From positions 34,829,826 to 34,893,825 of the forward strand of contig NC_063150.1 in NCBI RefSeq assembly GCF_020921035.1: 64,000 nucleotides of DNA. Direction: 5' to 3'. The notes under the pieces are model-generated. The model was not told where the DNA came from and made no database searches. It saw only the letters and a list, made by a program, of their open reading frames with translations. The translations under genes and the position numbers were made by a program. Shown here piece by piece: positions 23,401 to 35,559 of this stretch. This DNA comes from Rhodamnia argentea (Eukaryota > Streptophyta > Magnoliopsida > Myrtales > Myrtaceae). The number at the start of each line of letters is the position of its first letter. The stretch's first letter is position 1.

Positions 23401-25241
23401 AAATTAGTCGGTTCGGTTCGATCGAGCGATTCCATCCCTAAAATTGACAACCGAACCGACAATTACCGGGTTCCGTAAATTGGAATTGGGATCCGGATCA
23501 GCACTCCTAGGAGCCGGTTCAGTCCGGTCTGGGCAGTTTCTTGCCCGATCGATTCTTTTTGCTCATCCCCAATTTTCACTCAAGGTGGGACTGTTTCCAC
23601 ACCCGTTGTGACGGGATCCGCGGCCTTTTCAGTGCACTTCCCAAAATGCCATTGAACCGTGACGGTACAAACCCAGTAATAACCCTGCTTTACCTCCTCC
23701 CCGTCCCCACGTCGTCTCTTCCTACCATTCCATTATCATTGCGAATTAACTCGCCGTGTCTCTCATCTGCCCTTGCAAAGGTTTCATCCTCAGCCGGAGC
23801 TCTCCGATTCAAGCCCACTTTGGATCTTCGAGGTCGTTCCATCACCTCAAACAACCGCAGTAAAAACCAGCAGCTAGCTGACCTTAGGCCCTTCTTGTGC
23901 GCATCGCTATCGTTGTTTCTTTCCCCTCTGCGACAAACTGTGCTTCGCCTCCTTGATATTCTTGTTGCTGTTCGAGGCCATTAAAAGGAGCTTTTTCGCC
24001 ATTAGAAGCAGTTCGCTTGGATTTCCTTCGCCATTGCAAGGAGTTCTTCAATTCCACCAGTTTGCGCGCTTGGTGGGGTGTCGGCTTTATTATTTTAAAT
24101 CAATGAAGACAGAGGACGGCTGCAGTACATTGGACCTGCAACCTGTCCTACTCATTTTAAATCAATGTACTGCAGCCGTGGGTGCAATCTGGAAACGTGG
24201 ATTCGTGGATTTGAACTTCTGTTTTCAATGAGTAGGACAGGCTGCAGTTCCCAAAAGCAAATAGAGAAGAAGCGGAAGCTTCAAGAGATGGGATCAATCC
24301 ACTTTCGGCGTAGCAACTTTGCATCACCCGATCGGGGATGGGGAAGAGGAACCTTCTCTACTGAGAAAACAAAGAAAAACGGGGAAAAACTTGTTGGGGT
24401 CGTGGTTCATACTCCCCGTCGATAGAAAAATACTGAATCCGACTCTTCGGTGGGTAGGCAGGGTATTAGGGGAGGTGCTCCGATGGGTGCCACGGAGTAG
24501 CACCCCTCAGACAGCATGTAGCTTTTATGATTTGAGCTCGTAATTTATTTATAATTTTGGTTTGTATCTAAAAATAACTATTGTATTATCTCATTCTCTT
24601 TTAATTGAGAGTCGTAACAGAGAAGTGATGTATACTAATTACAGTGGAATCCATCTAATTTAAGGGTGAATCAAGATAAATATTATGTCTCGATTTTTTC
24701 TTTCTCATTTTTACTCTCCCTTTCGCTGGGATTATGGGCCGAATCCCAACATACCTAGTGACAGCCAGCAAATAAGGAGAGAGAGAGAGAGAGGGAGAGG
24801 GAGAGCGTGTGTAGCTGGTTGAACGGCTTAGGAGCAGGGGCATTGTGGTCAGTTCACTAAAAGGGCTGTGGATGTAGCCATAATGGGTGGGGAAATAGCC
24901 CGATCTTTTTCACTATATTTTCACCCCCACAGAAACATTTCTTGTTTGGTTTTTTTTTTTTGGTCTGGGTTTCTTGTTTGGTTGGAAAAAGGATAATGGA
25001 AGTGGAAGGAGATAGATTTAAATAAAGGAAAAGTTATTTTCGTGGAACCTACAATTTTACCTCCCTTCTTTTTTTTCACGATTGCTCCTCACTCTCGAAT
25101 CCAGATAAGACGACGGATATTTATGGCAATTTACTAACTTTAATCCCACCCCGGTAATTATTTCCCTTCAATGCACATCCGAATGACTAAAAAGCCTTTT
25201 ATTAAGTCTGCTGCTTGTGTAAAAAAAATTCTTACGGATTC
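23400..25241. other. Intergenic DNA with short repeat and rearrangement signatures
   Basis: The stretch at 23405-23530 is a GGTTCGGTTCG-type sequence that often belongs to dispersed plant repeats. The segment 24092-24241 has interlocking direct and inverted repeats (separate entry). A GA-rich microsatellite lies at 24777-24803. No intact gene was found. Confidence 0.4.
24092..24241. repeat. Interlocked direct and inverted 14-15-bp repeats
   Basis: The 14-bp word ATTTTAAATCAATG occurs at 24092 and 24154. GGCTGCAGTACATTG (24118-24132) has a perfect reverse complement at about 24164-24178. CCTGTCCTACTCATT (about 24142-24156) has a perfect reverse complement at about 24227-24241. Such interlocking suggests template switching or a local inversion-duplication. 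Confidence 0.7.
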
Positions 25242-25244
25242 ATT

Positions 25245-26228
25245 GGGTGCGTTTGGGACCACTTTAGGTAAATGCAAAGTCATTTTCCCAAGGATATTTG
25301 AGCGAAGGTGTATTTGGTGAAAGCTAATGGTGTTTGGATAACCCATTTTCATGTATATTTTGCAAAGCAACTTTGAAATAATAAAATAAAAAATAAACTG
25401 AAGGCAAGCATGGCATGGGAAGTACGGAGGCAGCCAATTGTTGGCCAGAAGCGACCGCCTGCCACGCGAAGCCACGGAGCTTGCCGCAACTCCCGTCGAA
25501 GCTTGGCGAAGCCCGGACGATGAAGGTCAAAGAAGTTTTGCGAAGCCCGGGCGACGAAGGTCGGAGAAGTTTCGCGAAACCCATCGCCGACATCGCGACC
25601 CGTGCGAGGGCCATCGGGGTAGATCGACCTTGAGAGATGAGATGGCGGGGTCACGCGACCTCGGGTGAGGCGATGCCGCGGATGCGCGACGCCAAGTGAG
25701 GCGATGCCGGGGATGCGCGACGTCAACTCGGGGACGCCGAGGTCGCAGATCTGCGGTCAAAGAACCAGATCTGGGTTGCTCGATCTCGATCTCGACCTCA
25801 ACTCACGACAAATCGGACAAAGACAACGGCTCCGGCTAAGATAGCGGCTTGACGGCCACCGTGACCCTCGATCTCAACCCAAGTTTTGGGCGTTGGGAAG
25901 AAGATGACCTCACCTTGAATGAGAACCAGTGAGCAGAACGACACTCCAAGCGTAGGGGAAGAAGACGAATGATTTTTTAGGGCAAAAGTGGAACAAATAA
26001 TTATACGTGGGGGCAATTTGGGAAAAAAAATTAATACTTACCTTGAAACCAGCCTTCCGAAAATGCTCAAAGTCCAAGGCAGGTCTCCACCTGCTTTGGG
26101 CTTTCAGCTTTAGCTAATGGTAGCATTTTCTCAAAGTGGCCCAAAAACAATTGCCAAACGCCTGAACTTTTTCTCAAGGGACTTTAGAGGTCTAAAGTCC
26201 CTTGGGAAAGCTCTTCCCAAACGCACCC
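25245..26228. mobile_element. Non-autonomous TIR element, PIF/Harbinger-like (984 bp)
   Basis: The ends are exact inverted repeats for 14 bp (GGGTGCGTTTGGGA at the left, TCCCAAACGCACCC at the right). A 3-bp direct repeat ATT flanks them (25242-25244 and 26229-26231). The terminal parts are AT-rich. The interior at about 25400-25900 is GC-rich and contains about 33-bp tandem duplications (for example around 25500-25590 and 25665-25735). No transposase frame is recognised. The terminal GGG and 3-bp TSD suggest the PIF/Harbinger superfamily, but ATT is not the usual TAA/TTA target. Confidence 0.65.
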
Positions 26229-26231
26229 ATT

Positions 26232-27572
26232 ATTGGATGAGCATTGAGATGGATACCAACTTTGACCCCGTGGCCGCGGCCCAAAAGTTTTCAAACTTGT
26301 GTCAGGAGTTCTGCCTATGCCCCGTTAAAACTGCGTCGTATTGGGTATTACTCTTGGCCGAGAGACAAAGTCAAAGAGGATTTGACTACTGACGCACACC
26401 TTGTGTGGCTTCACTTTGTTAAGCCTACCTAGAGTAGAAATGAAAATCACTGTGATTGCCGATTTTTTTTAATCGCGGCAAAGTAAGTTATCTAACCTTA
26501 TCTCGCGTTTGCTTACTTTATTCATATTTTGTTCGTTCCGTCACGATTAGGTATTTAGGCGTGATCTATGCACAATGGGAAGGTCCGATCACCGTTTTGT
26601 GTCTACTTCGAAGACCGAGCTCGAGGAGCTGTGGCGCTGGCTAGACTGTAACAAACGTAAATATTGGATTTATGTTACCAATCCTTGACATCAACTTGCA
26701 GAGCGGAGTTACGCGAGCACTTGTAAGCTTTTGGTGTCCACAAATGGCCACATTCACACTAGGTAAGTACGAGCTCACCCGGACTTTGGAAAAGTATAGT
26801 GTTGCCATCGGAAATCCTCTAGATATAGAGTTGGTTAGTCCGCCTCTAGGAATCGAATCTATGTACATACTTGCATAATATTTATAAAATAAAAATAAAA
26901 AGGAAGTGATCGAGATTTAAAAAAAAAAAAAACTGCCATGCATGTCCATGATCCTTACCGAATGTTTCGCAAGCAATAACACTTTCATGGAAAGTAGGAT
27001 CTTCATTATAGCTTTCTTGGGATTTACTATCTTCCAATCTCGTAAGAACGCTATTGATCCTTATGTTGCACGGACTGTTAAGCAAATATGTGGCGGAGTT
27101 AATTTCATTCATGACATTCTAGCCGAAACCTTTTTGTCATTAACCTGCTTTAAGCAAAACGAGGATAAGATTTTTCACGTACCAATTGAACTTTCCATAT
27201 TTTCTAGAGAACATTTAAATTGTTGACAAAAATCCAGGTGTAAACAGACCCAACTCCGCCCATAATGTATCTGGGTGGCCTTATGATTGTAGGTGCTTCG
27301 CTACTTTGAGTGAGTTATGAACAGTCGTTGCCTCCATCTCTATCATTTTGCCATCTTTCTTATGCAACTCATCGTTCCAGATGAGAAAGCATATTCTGGC
27401 AATTCATTCGGGGCTATCAGTCGAATTAGAAGATGGAAGTGGATGTGTTCGTTGGACGACTCGAAAGACTCGTCGCTTCAAGGGCGAGGGCTTGCTTTTG
27501 TAAGTCCGGGAACATAATTACTATGAGCTTAAATCAAGTCGGGTTCAATTTCCCTCAAGAGTTTTTAGGAGT
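26232..27572. other. Intergenic DNA with degraded TE-derived coding sequence
   Basis: Apart from the plant-mobile-domain-like remnants listed separately, this region shows no gene. Confidence 0.4.
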
Positions 27573-27640
27573 TAAGGGTGCACATGATAACACTTCTGAA
27601 AAGTGGATTTCTATTTCAAAAATGTTTCTAGGGCAAAAAT
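26660..27640 (+). pseudogene. Plant mobile domain (DUF7745)-like remnant
   Basis: The frame at 26672-26878 reads with SGVTRALVSFW, TFTLGKYELTRTLEKYSVAIG and PPLGIES. The frame at 26942-27226 has FIIAFLGFTIFQSRK and DILAETFLSLTCFK. These resemble, from memory, the plant mobile domain / DUF7745 proteins that accompany many plant DNA transposons (an ALVSFW block, a LTPTLEEY-type block, an ILAETF-type block). The pieces lie in different frames with stops between them, so this is debris rather than a gene. Confidence 0.45.
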
Positions 27641-28566
27641 CCCTCTAGTAATGTAACTTTTAAAGTAGAAACCTATTTGGGTAAAAAATTTTACTTCGAA
27701 AGAAATTTATACTTCTAAAGTAAATTTTCACTTTTGAAGTTTTTTTTTCCTCAATTTGAGAAATTAAAAAAAAATTGCTTCTTAACTCCTTCTTGCCTCA
27801 CCCTTTTTTCATTATGCCCTCATCCTCTTTTCGACCATGCCCACCTCCACCGACTTCCACCATTGCCCACCGTTGACCACCGCCCATCACCCCCCACCTC
27901 GAATCGCGACCACCACTAGCCGCCACCCCATCCTCGACCTCCATCGGCCGTCGCCCTCGCCGTCGGTGCCCATCGCCGACCTCCACCGGTTGTTGCCTAC
28001 CGACATCCACCGTCGACCGCAACCACCACCACTTGCCCACTGCCCCCACTGCCCCTAACTTCTGCTAACCTCTATTGACCGCCGCCTATCATAGACATCG
28101 ACGCTTTCGCCCATCACCACCGCCATTGCCGCTACGCCGCCATCGCCGCCAATCCAGCCAACCATCGCCGACCACCACCTCCATCGATCACGGCCACCAC
28201 CAATCGTCGACCACCACCACCCCTCGCCGCTAATAGTTGACCACCGCGTCACTCGTCCGCCGTAGTCTATTGCTAACTTGTGCGGAGTAAAAAATAAATA
28301 ATAATTTTTTATTTTCAAAGAAATTTAAAAAGTTTAAAAATGAAGTAGAAATTTTTCGGCCGTTGATAATAATTTTTTATAGAAGATTTTATGTTAATAT
28401 ATTTTAGAAGTAGAAATTTTTAACCATTACCAAACGAATTTCTCTTATCAGAAATGACTTATAGGGCAGAAGTATAAAAATCAATTTCTACTTATGAGTA
28501 GAATTAGAAAAATCAACTTCTGGTCAGAAGTTGATTTCTGAAGCAGAAGTGTTACCATGCGCGCCC
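27576..28566. mobile_element. Non-autonomous PIF/Harbinger-like MITE (991 bp)
   Basis: The left end starts GGGTGCACATGATAACACTTCTG and the right end read in reverse starts GGGCGCGCATGGTAACACTTCTG, a 23-bp terminal inverted repeat with four mismatches. A TAA direct repeat flanks it (27573-27575 and 28567-28569), the standard PIF/Harbinger target. The interior at about 27840-28260 is a CCACC/GCCG-rich low-complexity block, and the flanking arms are AT-rich and partly palindromic (multiple GTAGAAATTT-type words). No transposase is present. Confidence 0.75.
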
Positions 28567-28569
28567 TAA

Positions 28570-30294
28570 CATTCCAACCCATGCCTTTCTCTAAAATATT
28601 TTTATAATTTTTCTATTTTTTTGTTCTTTGATTTTTTTATTTTTTTTATTATTTAATTGAATTTTTAATATTTTAATTATTTAGGGCCGGAGCCGGGTTG
28701 GGATCTGGAGAGACCCACTAGGCAAAATTGCTCCCTTTTTCGTCAAGCACTTATGCGGAGGCTCTTAGTGGCAGCTTTGAGTTGAATTGAGGTTGCACTT
28801 AATAAATTGATGTCTTGACAAGAGTTTGCAACTCCTTCATTCTCAGCCCATCATATCCGTACTAGAAAAAAAAATTAGGATAGTGTATTGAAAGTTCAAA
28901 AACTTAACACGAAAGTGCAGACTTAAAATTTTTAAAAAGTATAATTAAGTCATAAAACTTGATGAGAAACCGCAATTGAGTCCGAAAACTTTCAAAAAAT
29001 GCATTTAAGTCCTAAAACTTGCCAAACTTGTCCAATCAAAATCTTTCCATTAATTGAACTTTTTGAAAGTTTTAAGACTCAATTGCACTTTCATGACAAG
29101 TTTTAAGGATTTGATTACACTTTTTGAAAAATTTAGGACTCTGTTGCACTTTCCCGACAAGATTTAGGACTTCCCCTATTCTTATACCTAAAAAAATTTG
29201 GTGTTCATATTGAATCATTATTTTGATTAACAAAAAGGCTCCAAGCCGATTAGCGCTAACGATCCTGTGGGGTTACCAATCTCATGTTTGCTACGAGATG
29301 TTCATGTGTTGATCAATCTAGTGCGGCACTTGGACTCCAATTTTCTCTCACGCTCGAGGAAGAGAATTCTAGAGAGAGTTCTGGAGAGAAGAGCTCCCAA
29401 GGGTACTTTGTATTCCTCAATTCTTGAGAAAATTACCAAAAAGGTCCTAAATCAATTGCAATTGTGTCAATTCAGTTATAATTTCTTCTTCTTTTTTCAA
29501 TTTTGGCTAGCATCGCTGAGGCGAATAATTTTTTAATGATATTTTAATATATTTTTTTAAAATAGTATTCTTTGTTCACGTTAGCGCGGTCAAAGTTGGA
29601 ATCGATTAATTGGTATAAATGAAATATATTTAGGACTCAAGTGAAAATTACCAAAAAGGTCCTAAATCAATTGCAATTGTGTATTCTTATAACTTCTTCT
29701 TTTTTTCAATTTTGTTTAAATAATTTTTTAATGATATTTTAATATATTTTTTAAAAATAGTATTCTTTGTTCACGTTAGCGTCTTTTGGTCAAAGTTGGC
29801 CGAATCGATTGAATTGGTATAAATGAAATATATTTAGGACTCAAGTGAAAAAATTATTTAAGACAAAATTAACACAATTATAATAAGTTTGTGATTTTTT
29901 TTGGTAATTTTTTCCTGAAATCATGGATTGCAAATCGGGAAGGGTGGGGACTCTTATTTATTCTTGGGCCCCTCTAATTACAGCCGTTGGATCTCCCTTG
30001 ATGTAACGGTGGAGATCTAATCCTAACAAGTATCTTGCGTACATTTACCATATTGGCCCTACTAATATCTAGATATGTATATTTCCTGTATTGCTCTTGG
30101 AAATATCTAAAGTCATGGGCCTCTAGAAGTTTCAAGGCTCTTGGTTTATTGAGTTTGTAGTTCTTTGGTCCGTGACACTAGAATAGTGGGCCAAATTTTA
30201 CCGGCCCAATTTTTCATTTTGGGCTTTTTTGGGCCCGTACTTTCGCTAATGTAAATAGACGATAGATAGAGTCTAAAACCGTAGCCAACTAGCC
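28570..30294. other. Intergenic DNA with tandem repeat; promoter side of the MORF-like gene
   Basis: The region contains MITE debris with TCCTAAA/TTTAGGA-type words at about 28890-29180 and the 215-bp tandem repeat listed separately. The last 200 bp before 30295 are presumably the promoter and 5' UTR of the MORF-like gene. No TATA box was assigned. Confidence 0.4.
29428..29849. repeat. Two-copy tandem repeat, period about 215 bp
   Basis: The word GAAAATTACCAAAAAGGTCC starts at 29428 and again at 29643. The copies remain alignable through the shared segments ATTTTTTAATGATATTTTAA, GTATTCTTTGTTCACGTTAG and AAATGAAATATATTTAGGAC. The second copy ends near 29849, where GTGAAAAAATTA begins a third partial unit. 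Confidence 0.8.
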
Positions 30295-32545
30295 ATGGCG
30301 ACTCTGCTCTTCACCAGCTCCCTCCTCTCCATCCATCGGCAAGTCTCCCTCCTCTCTCGCTCCCTCTCCTCCTCCGCTCCCGCCTCCGCGCCTTTTTCCC
30401 CTCTCTCCCTACCCTCCGACCTCCGCCATCACCTCCGCCCCCTCTCCGCGGCCTCCGCTGAGTTCCGCCGCCGCGTCGCCTTGGCATCATCCGCCCGCTC
30501 CTTCGCGACGAGGTCGACTTCTTCTTCGATCAACAATCCGAACCCCAAATTGTGGAACCGTCCCCCGAAGGAGACGATACTTCTCGACGGTTGCGACATC
30601 GACAGCTGGGTCGTCGTAATGGAGCAGCCGGAGGGTGATCCTACTAGGCATGAGATCATGGATAGTTATTTTAAGACGCTTGCGCAGGTTGTTGAAAGGT
30701 CAGTGGTTCGGGCTTGTTATTATGGTCGATGAAATGAATGAGGTTGAAACTGGGTTGGGCTTATCACCTTCATATTATTTAGAACTATCTTCTTTCGCCG
30801 TATCGGTCACTTTTCAGCCTCAGCTTCTAAAATATATGGTTGGAGGAATTCTTTATGCCGTTCTTTGCTTCCGTCTTTCAGAAACGAGACAGCTTTCCAT
30901 GAATAATTTTTTTTTTTTTGACTTGTTCTGGCCAAGAAAGTAAACTTTCAGTCAAATTTTAGTATTTGTTTTGCAGTGATTATTATGTGGTTTAGTGCTA
31001 CTTTATGTGGCAGGATTGATGCTGTGTTTTGATTTAGAATTGATTTTGACATGGACGGATGACTGGGTTTGTTTCGTTTTTCTTTCATTGCCGAATGTGG
31101 CATATTTACCTTTCATGTGAAGTGGACGCTTCTTGAAATTGGTGTCCATTACAATATCATAGCTAGTATTATAGCAACTATGAGGATGCTTATGAATCGG
31201 GGTTACAGAAGCGAAATTTTCTCTTCCGTGTTAATTTTTGCGCGAATGGTTCTTGAAGTGATAGTCCTTGCGTGTAGTTCGTTGATTATGGCTTTTATTT
31301 TGTCTAACCATAATTTGTTGCTTGCTATTTCAGTGAAGCAGCAGCCAAAAAGAGTATGTACTTGGCTTCAACAGGGAAGTACTTTTGGGATTTGGAGCCC
31401 GTCTAACTAATAATCAAGCTTACATACTCAAAAGTAAAACTTCTTGATTGGTTTTCTTTTGCTTCTCTGGAAAGCGGTGCTAATGAGTTCTGTTTTTCAC
31501 ACAGATCTTCCTAGAGTTGAACGGGTTGTTCTTGACCAAAGTGTCAAGATTAATGATTATCAATGTATGAAAGCTTTCATCTTCTAATTCTGCGATGAAT
31601 TTTGCTTCCTGCAGATTACATGCTCTCATTTATGAAAACCGCTGTGCTTTGTTGACCTCATCATGAGGCAATTGTGCTGCTTTGGTTTTTATTCTTGGAC
31701 GATTGTACTTGCTTGACTATTATTTCAGTAGATGTTGTACCTGATCTGTTATGTTAGTTATATCTGAGTATAGTGATTAAGACATGAATTGTCAATTATT
31801 AACTGTTTAGCAGATAAGTTTGCTTAATGGATACATGTTTAGGAAGAGAAAAGTTTGTTCCAACTGCCAATCTAAGCCAAATTTGGCTTGGGGATTGGCA
31901 AAAATGTATTGTTTTGCCTTCATCGTCACTATATGAACGAGTCATGAGTTTATGTCACAGCATGAGGCCTAATTTGTCTTTGTCATCTGTCCATACACCG
32001 CAGCAGCTCAATCAAGAACTAGCTGTATTCTATATTGCTTTTTGGACTTACTGTTCATTAGAAGCATTGTATGAGAGTCTCAAATTATTCAAGTGAATTT
32101 GAACCTTTTATTAACGAGCAAGCAGTTCCTTATCACCCCAAGTATTATGAAGGATGGTTGAGAAATAATGCTCGAGTTACCGAGAGGAATGGGCGTAAAG
32201 ATGGAACTCGTAATTTCGACAGATTGAGGCACCATTTGCAAGTCAGGGACATGCTACCACCTATGCATAGCCAAGGGATGCAGAACCCTCCACCTCAAGG
32301 CAACATGCCCCCACCAACTATGGGTGGTGGAATGCCCCCAACGAGCAAACCTTGGCAGAATGCTTGCACAACCAAGGTGGAATGCCCCAAAGCAGCTATG
32401 GTGAGATGCCTCCATTTAACCAGGGTGGGATACCGCCCCAAAACATGGCTGGGATGCTGCCCATAGAAGACACATCTGACTCAGCAGGCTCCATCGTGAC
32501 CAGGTCGACCTTTTTGTCGCTCACTGTTCTCCGCCCCCGAACCTG
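30295..32545 (+). pseudogene. MORF (multiple organellar RNA-editing factor) pseudogene, MORF1/MORF8-like
   Basis: MORF/RIP proteins help PPR proteins edit plastid and mitochondrial transcripts. Exon 1 (30295-30698) starts MATLLFTSS, has a Ser-rich presequence, then PPKETILLDGCDIDSWVVVM and KTLAQVV. Exon 2 (about 31334-31433) matches the next MORF block (SEAAAKKSMYLAST). A shift of about 2 bases then leads to a TAA, while the expected tail (GARLTNNQAYILK) continues in another frame. Exon 3 (31505-31564) gives LPRVERVVLDQSVKINDYQ in place of the conserved LPxVRWVLPDSYLDVKNKDY. Exon 4 (from about 32094) has AVPYHPKYYEGWLRNNAR and a Pro/Met/Gly-rich tail with a further frameshift near 32360. I infer a decayed gene. 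A truncated protein from exon 1 is possible but unlikely to edit RNA. Confidence 0.8.
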
Positions 32546-33090
32546 AACAAGACGATATATCTCCACAACTTGGAGCACTTGGTCGTCCTAATGAAGATGG
32601 CGAAGGGCTTTCCTACTAAGGATGAGATCATCAATAGTTATATTCAGACGCTTGCGCAGGTTGTGGGAAGGTCAGGTCCACTGGGTTGTGTTCTGTGTGG
32701 CAATTTGTTTTTTTCTTGTTATTATGGCTGTTGATGAAATGATGAAACGAATTGGTAGGTTGAGACCGGTGCTGGGTTTATCAACCTCATATTGTTTTAG
32801 AACATCATCTCTGCTTCTCTGCTTGTCCTCTGTTTTGCCACATTATCGGTCGTGTTTCAGCTTCTTGATGATATGTTAGGATGGCCTATCGCCGAAGGGT
32901 GAAATGAGTGAATTCTTTTATGTTGTTCTTTGCGTCCGTCGAGGTGTAAAAATACCATGACACAGCTTTTTCATGAATAACTTTTTTCTTGTTCCGGCCA
33001 TGAACAATGACTAACTTTTTGGTCTCCTAGCTCTGGTTTAAGTAATCAGATTTTAGTATTTGTTTCGCAGTGATTATTATGTTGTATCCA
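32495..33090 (+). pseudogene. Partial second MORF copy (end of exon 1 plus intron 1)
   Basis: Right after the first copy, codons at about 32534-32673 again give a MORF exon 1 segment (LEHLVVLMKMAKGFPTKDEI, IQTLAQVVG), followed by the same intron start (gtcagg versus gtcagt). The intron resembles that of the first copy, with a shared TTGTTATTATGG...GATGAAATGA block and a shared TTTGTTTYGCAGTGATTATTATG block near 33060 and 30967. Homology ends near 33090, and exons 2-4 are absent. The codons are degraded relative to the first copy. Confidence 0.75.
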
Positions 33091-34850
33091 TCAGGTATTT
33101 GAACACATATCAAGATCAATCCACGGTACTAGTTTCTCGCCAAAGGTATGCTTGTATGCAGATAAATGGAAAAATTACCAAAATTGTCACACACCAGAAG
33201 TATATTAAAAGTGCTAAAAGTTGTCTACGGCGTTCATTGTAGTGCCAAAAATTTCTGCCGGATCACTTTAGTGCCAAGAAAAATTTCGGCCAAAGTGATT
33301 ATGTGGCATCTATAATTAATTTTTTCAATCTGATGTGGTAATTTTTTTTTAAAATACAGTCCATGTGCATTTTTAAAATTAAAAACAAACTGAAAATTTT
33401 TTAAAGAAAATTAAATTTGAGAAAAGGCCGAAAAAAAAAAAAAAAAAAAAAAAGAGAATAGATGGTTGCACAAGCGACAAGGGCTTGCACAACCCTTTGC
33501 ACAACCCTCGTGATCGGGGCTCGCCAACCTTCGCCGGCTAATCCCCACCCTCGTCGGCCATTGCCAACGGTGATGAAGGCTGCCCTCGCCTGCTACTATT
33601 TTCTTTTACTTTTTTTTTTTAGATTAATTTTAGCTTATTTTTAAGTTTTTATTATTATTTTAATCTTACTAATTTTCTATTTTGTATTTTTATTGAACTG
33701 TTATCCTTTTTTATTGCTGGCTAGACCTCCGAAGAGCCCGTCGGATTTTTAGCCAAGTAGATAAGGGCAGTACATAATTTTTGACATTTCTTGTGTATTT
33801 CTATCCTTTTCACGTATTGAATTGCCCATTAGTTTTTCATAGACAATCAGACAACTTCACCTGTGCTCAAGCTTTGGTCATGTATTAAACCCAATCTAGA
33901 TGCTATATATAGAAAGTATGGATACTCTCTAGAGGAGTGTCGATGTCCAACACGCGTCCGACACTCTTTGACACGTGGTCAACGCGTGTCGGATTTTTGA
34001 CACGTGGTCAACTCTTTCGACACGCCAGCAACATGCGTGTCGGACATTTTGATGCGCAAAATCTAACACGAGACGGGTCAAATTTGGAAATTTTCAAGAG
34101 TAAAAATGTGAATTTATAAAAACTTAACATCCTGAAAAAAAAAAAAAAAAACTCCAACAACATAAATGTAGGTGAAATGTTGATTGTTTCTTTTTGTTGG
34201 ACTTATTGTGAAATGTTGAATTTAATGATGGAATGTGGATTAATTATTTTTTTTTTTTTTTTTTTTTTTTGCTCCAAGCTTTGTGGATTATTAGAATGGA
34301 ATGTAGTTGAATTTGTCAATTCGAAACATTGAATGATACTAACAAATGGTGGATTAAATTCATTTTAAGCTTTTTTTTAAGTATATATTCATTTATGGAT
34401 AATCATGAAAATGATACTTTATCATATGTATATAACAATATGCATCTAATATACGTGTCCTAACGCGTGGAATTCTTTATTTTTTAGAAATGACGTTTTG
34501 GCGTGTCGTGTCGAGTATTGACGTCGGTGCTACTTAGGCTGTATTTGCTCATTCATAGGCTATACGTGCATCAGTCCCAATCCAACCCAAAAATCAAATC
34601 AGACCGGCTGGTTCTGCATAGTTCTCGCGAGAAACGATCTGGTTTGCTGTTCTTGCTCTTGGGAAGGAACCGTATTTACCGGATTGGACTCAACGGACAG
34701 AAACGGCCTTTAAATTTCTTTAATATTTTTATAGCATAAACCATATAAAAACAATTGAAGACAAAGTATTGGCCAAGCAATATGTTCCCGGTTCCTTGTG
34801 AATCTATTTTGTTCTTTTAAAAAAATTTTTTATAGCAAAAAAACAACAAC

Positions 34851-34900
<50 letters not shown>

Positions 34901-35559
34901 CAACAACAACACCGCCAGGTTTCAAGTGTATGTCGGTTCCATAAATTGGGAACCGACTCTATCTGGTCCGCTTTTCGATTTCAGGATGGAACCGATCACC
35001 CGGAAGACAAATACAGAGCAATATTGCTCAATTGCCACAACATTGACCGAGTACATCGGAACTCCGTACACGACAATCCAAAGTAAACCGGTCTCCCTGT
35101 TCGGGCCAATTTAAGTGCACTCAATATCTAAAAGATAAACAGCTTGAAATCCGTCGACTCGTAGATGATCCAATAATGAAGTGTTAAAAGAAAAGATAGT
35201 TCTTGTTGTAAAATATCATGTTGCAAGTAAGCAATAGAGAGAAAACGGAGAGAGTAGAGAAAGCCAATAGAGAGATTTCTTATTCTAACACACATACTAA
35301 TGACAAAACTAAGCTCCTATTTATAGGAGAATAAGGATGTATTTATCATTAATACATACGTTGGATCGGGAGATGAACATTCATTAGATATGGAGATGTA
35401 CATAGAATGTAAGATACAAATGTACCATAATAGATACATGAATATAATAAATATTCATTCATTATATTCATAACAGTTATCATAGTAGTCAAGTACATTA
35501 ACTGTCTCAAGAAGTGTCAAGGTCACATTACTTGAAGGGTCAAGAATTGCAGGTTTGCA
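33091..35559. other. Intergenic DNA with simple repeats and repeat debris
   Basis: The region holds a poly-A run at about 33428-33452, a TGTCGGAC/GACACG-rich segment at 33925-34060, a long poly-T at 34244-34270, a trinucleotide microsatellite at 34842-34911, and an AACCGG/CCGGTT-rich segment at 34570-35110. Each resembles a dispersed plant repeat. No gene was found. Confidence 0.4.
34842..34911. repeat. AAT/AAC trinucleotide microsatellite
   Basis: An uninterrupted AAT run of about 16 units is flanked on both sides by AAC units. Confidence 0.9.

Noticed and set aside
24440-24520. Imperfect hairpin GGTGCTCCG...CGGAGTAGCACC
   Set aside because: It is short and imperfect, without a duplicated target or family resemblance, so it is left unassigned.
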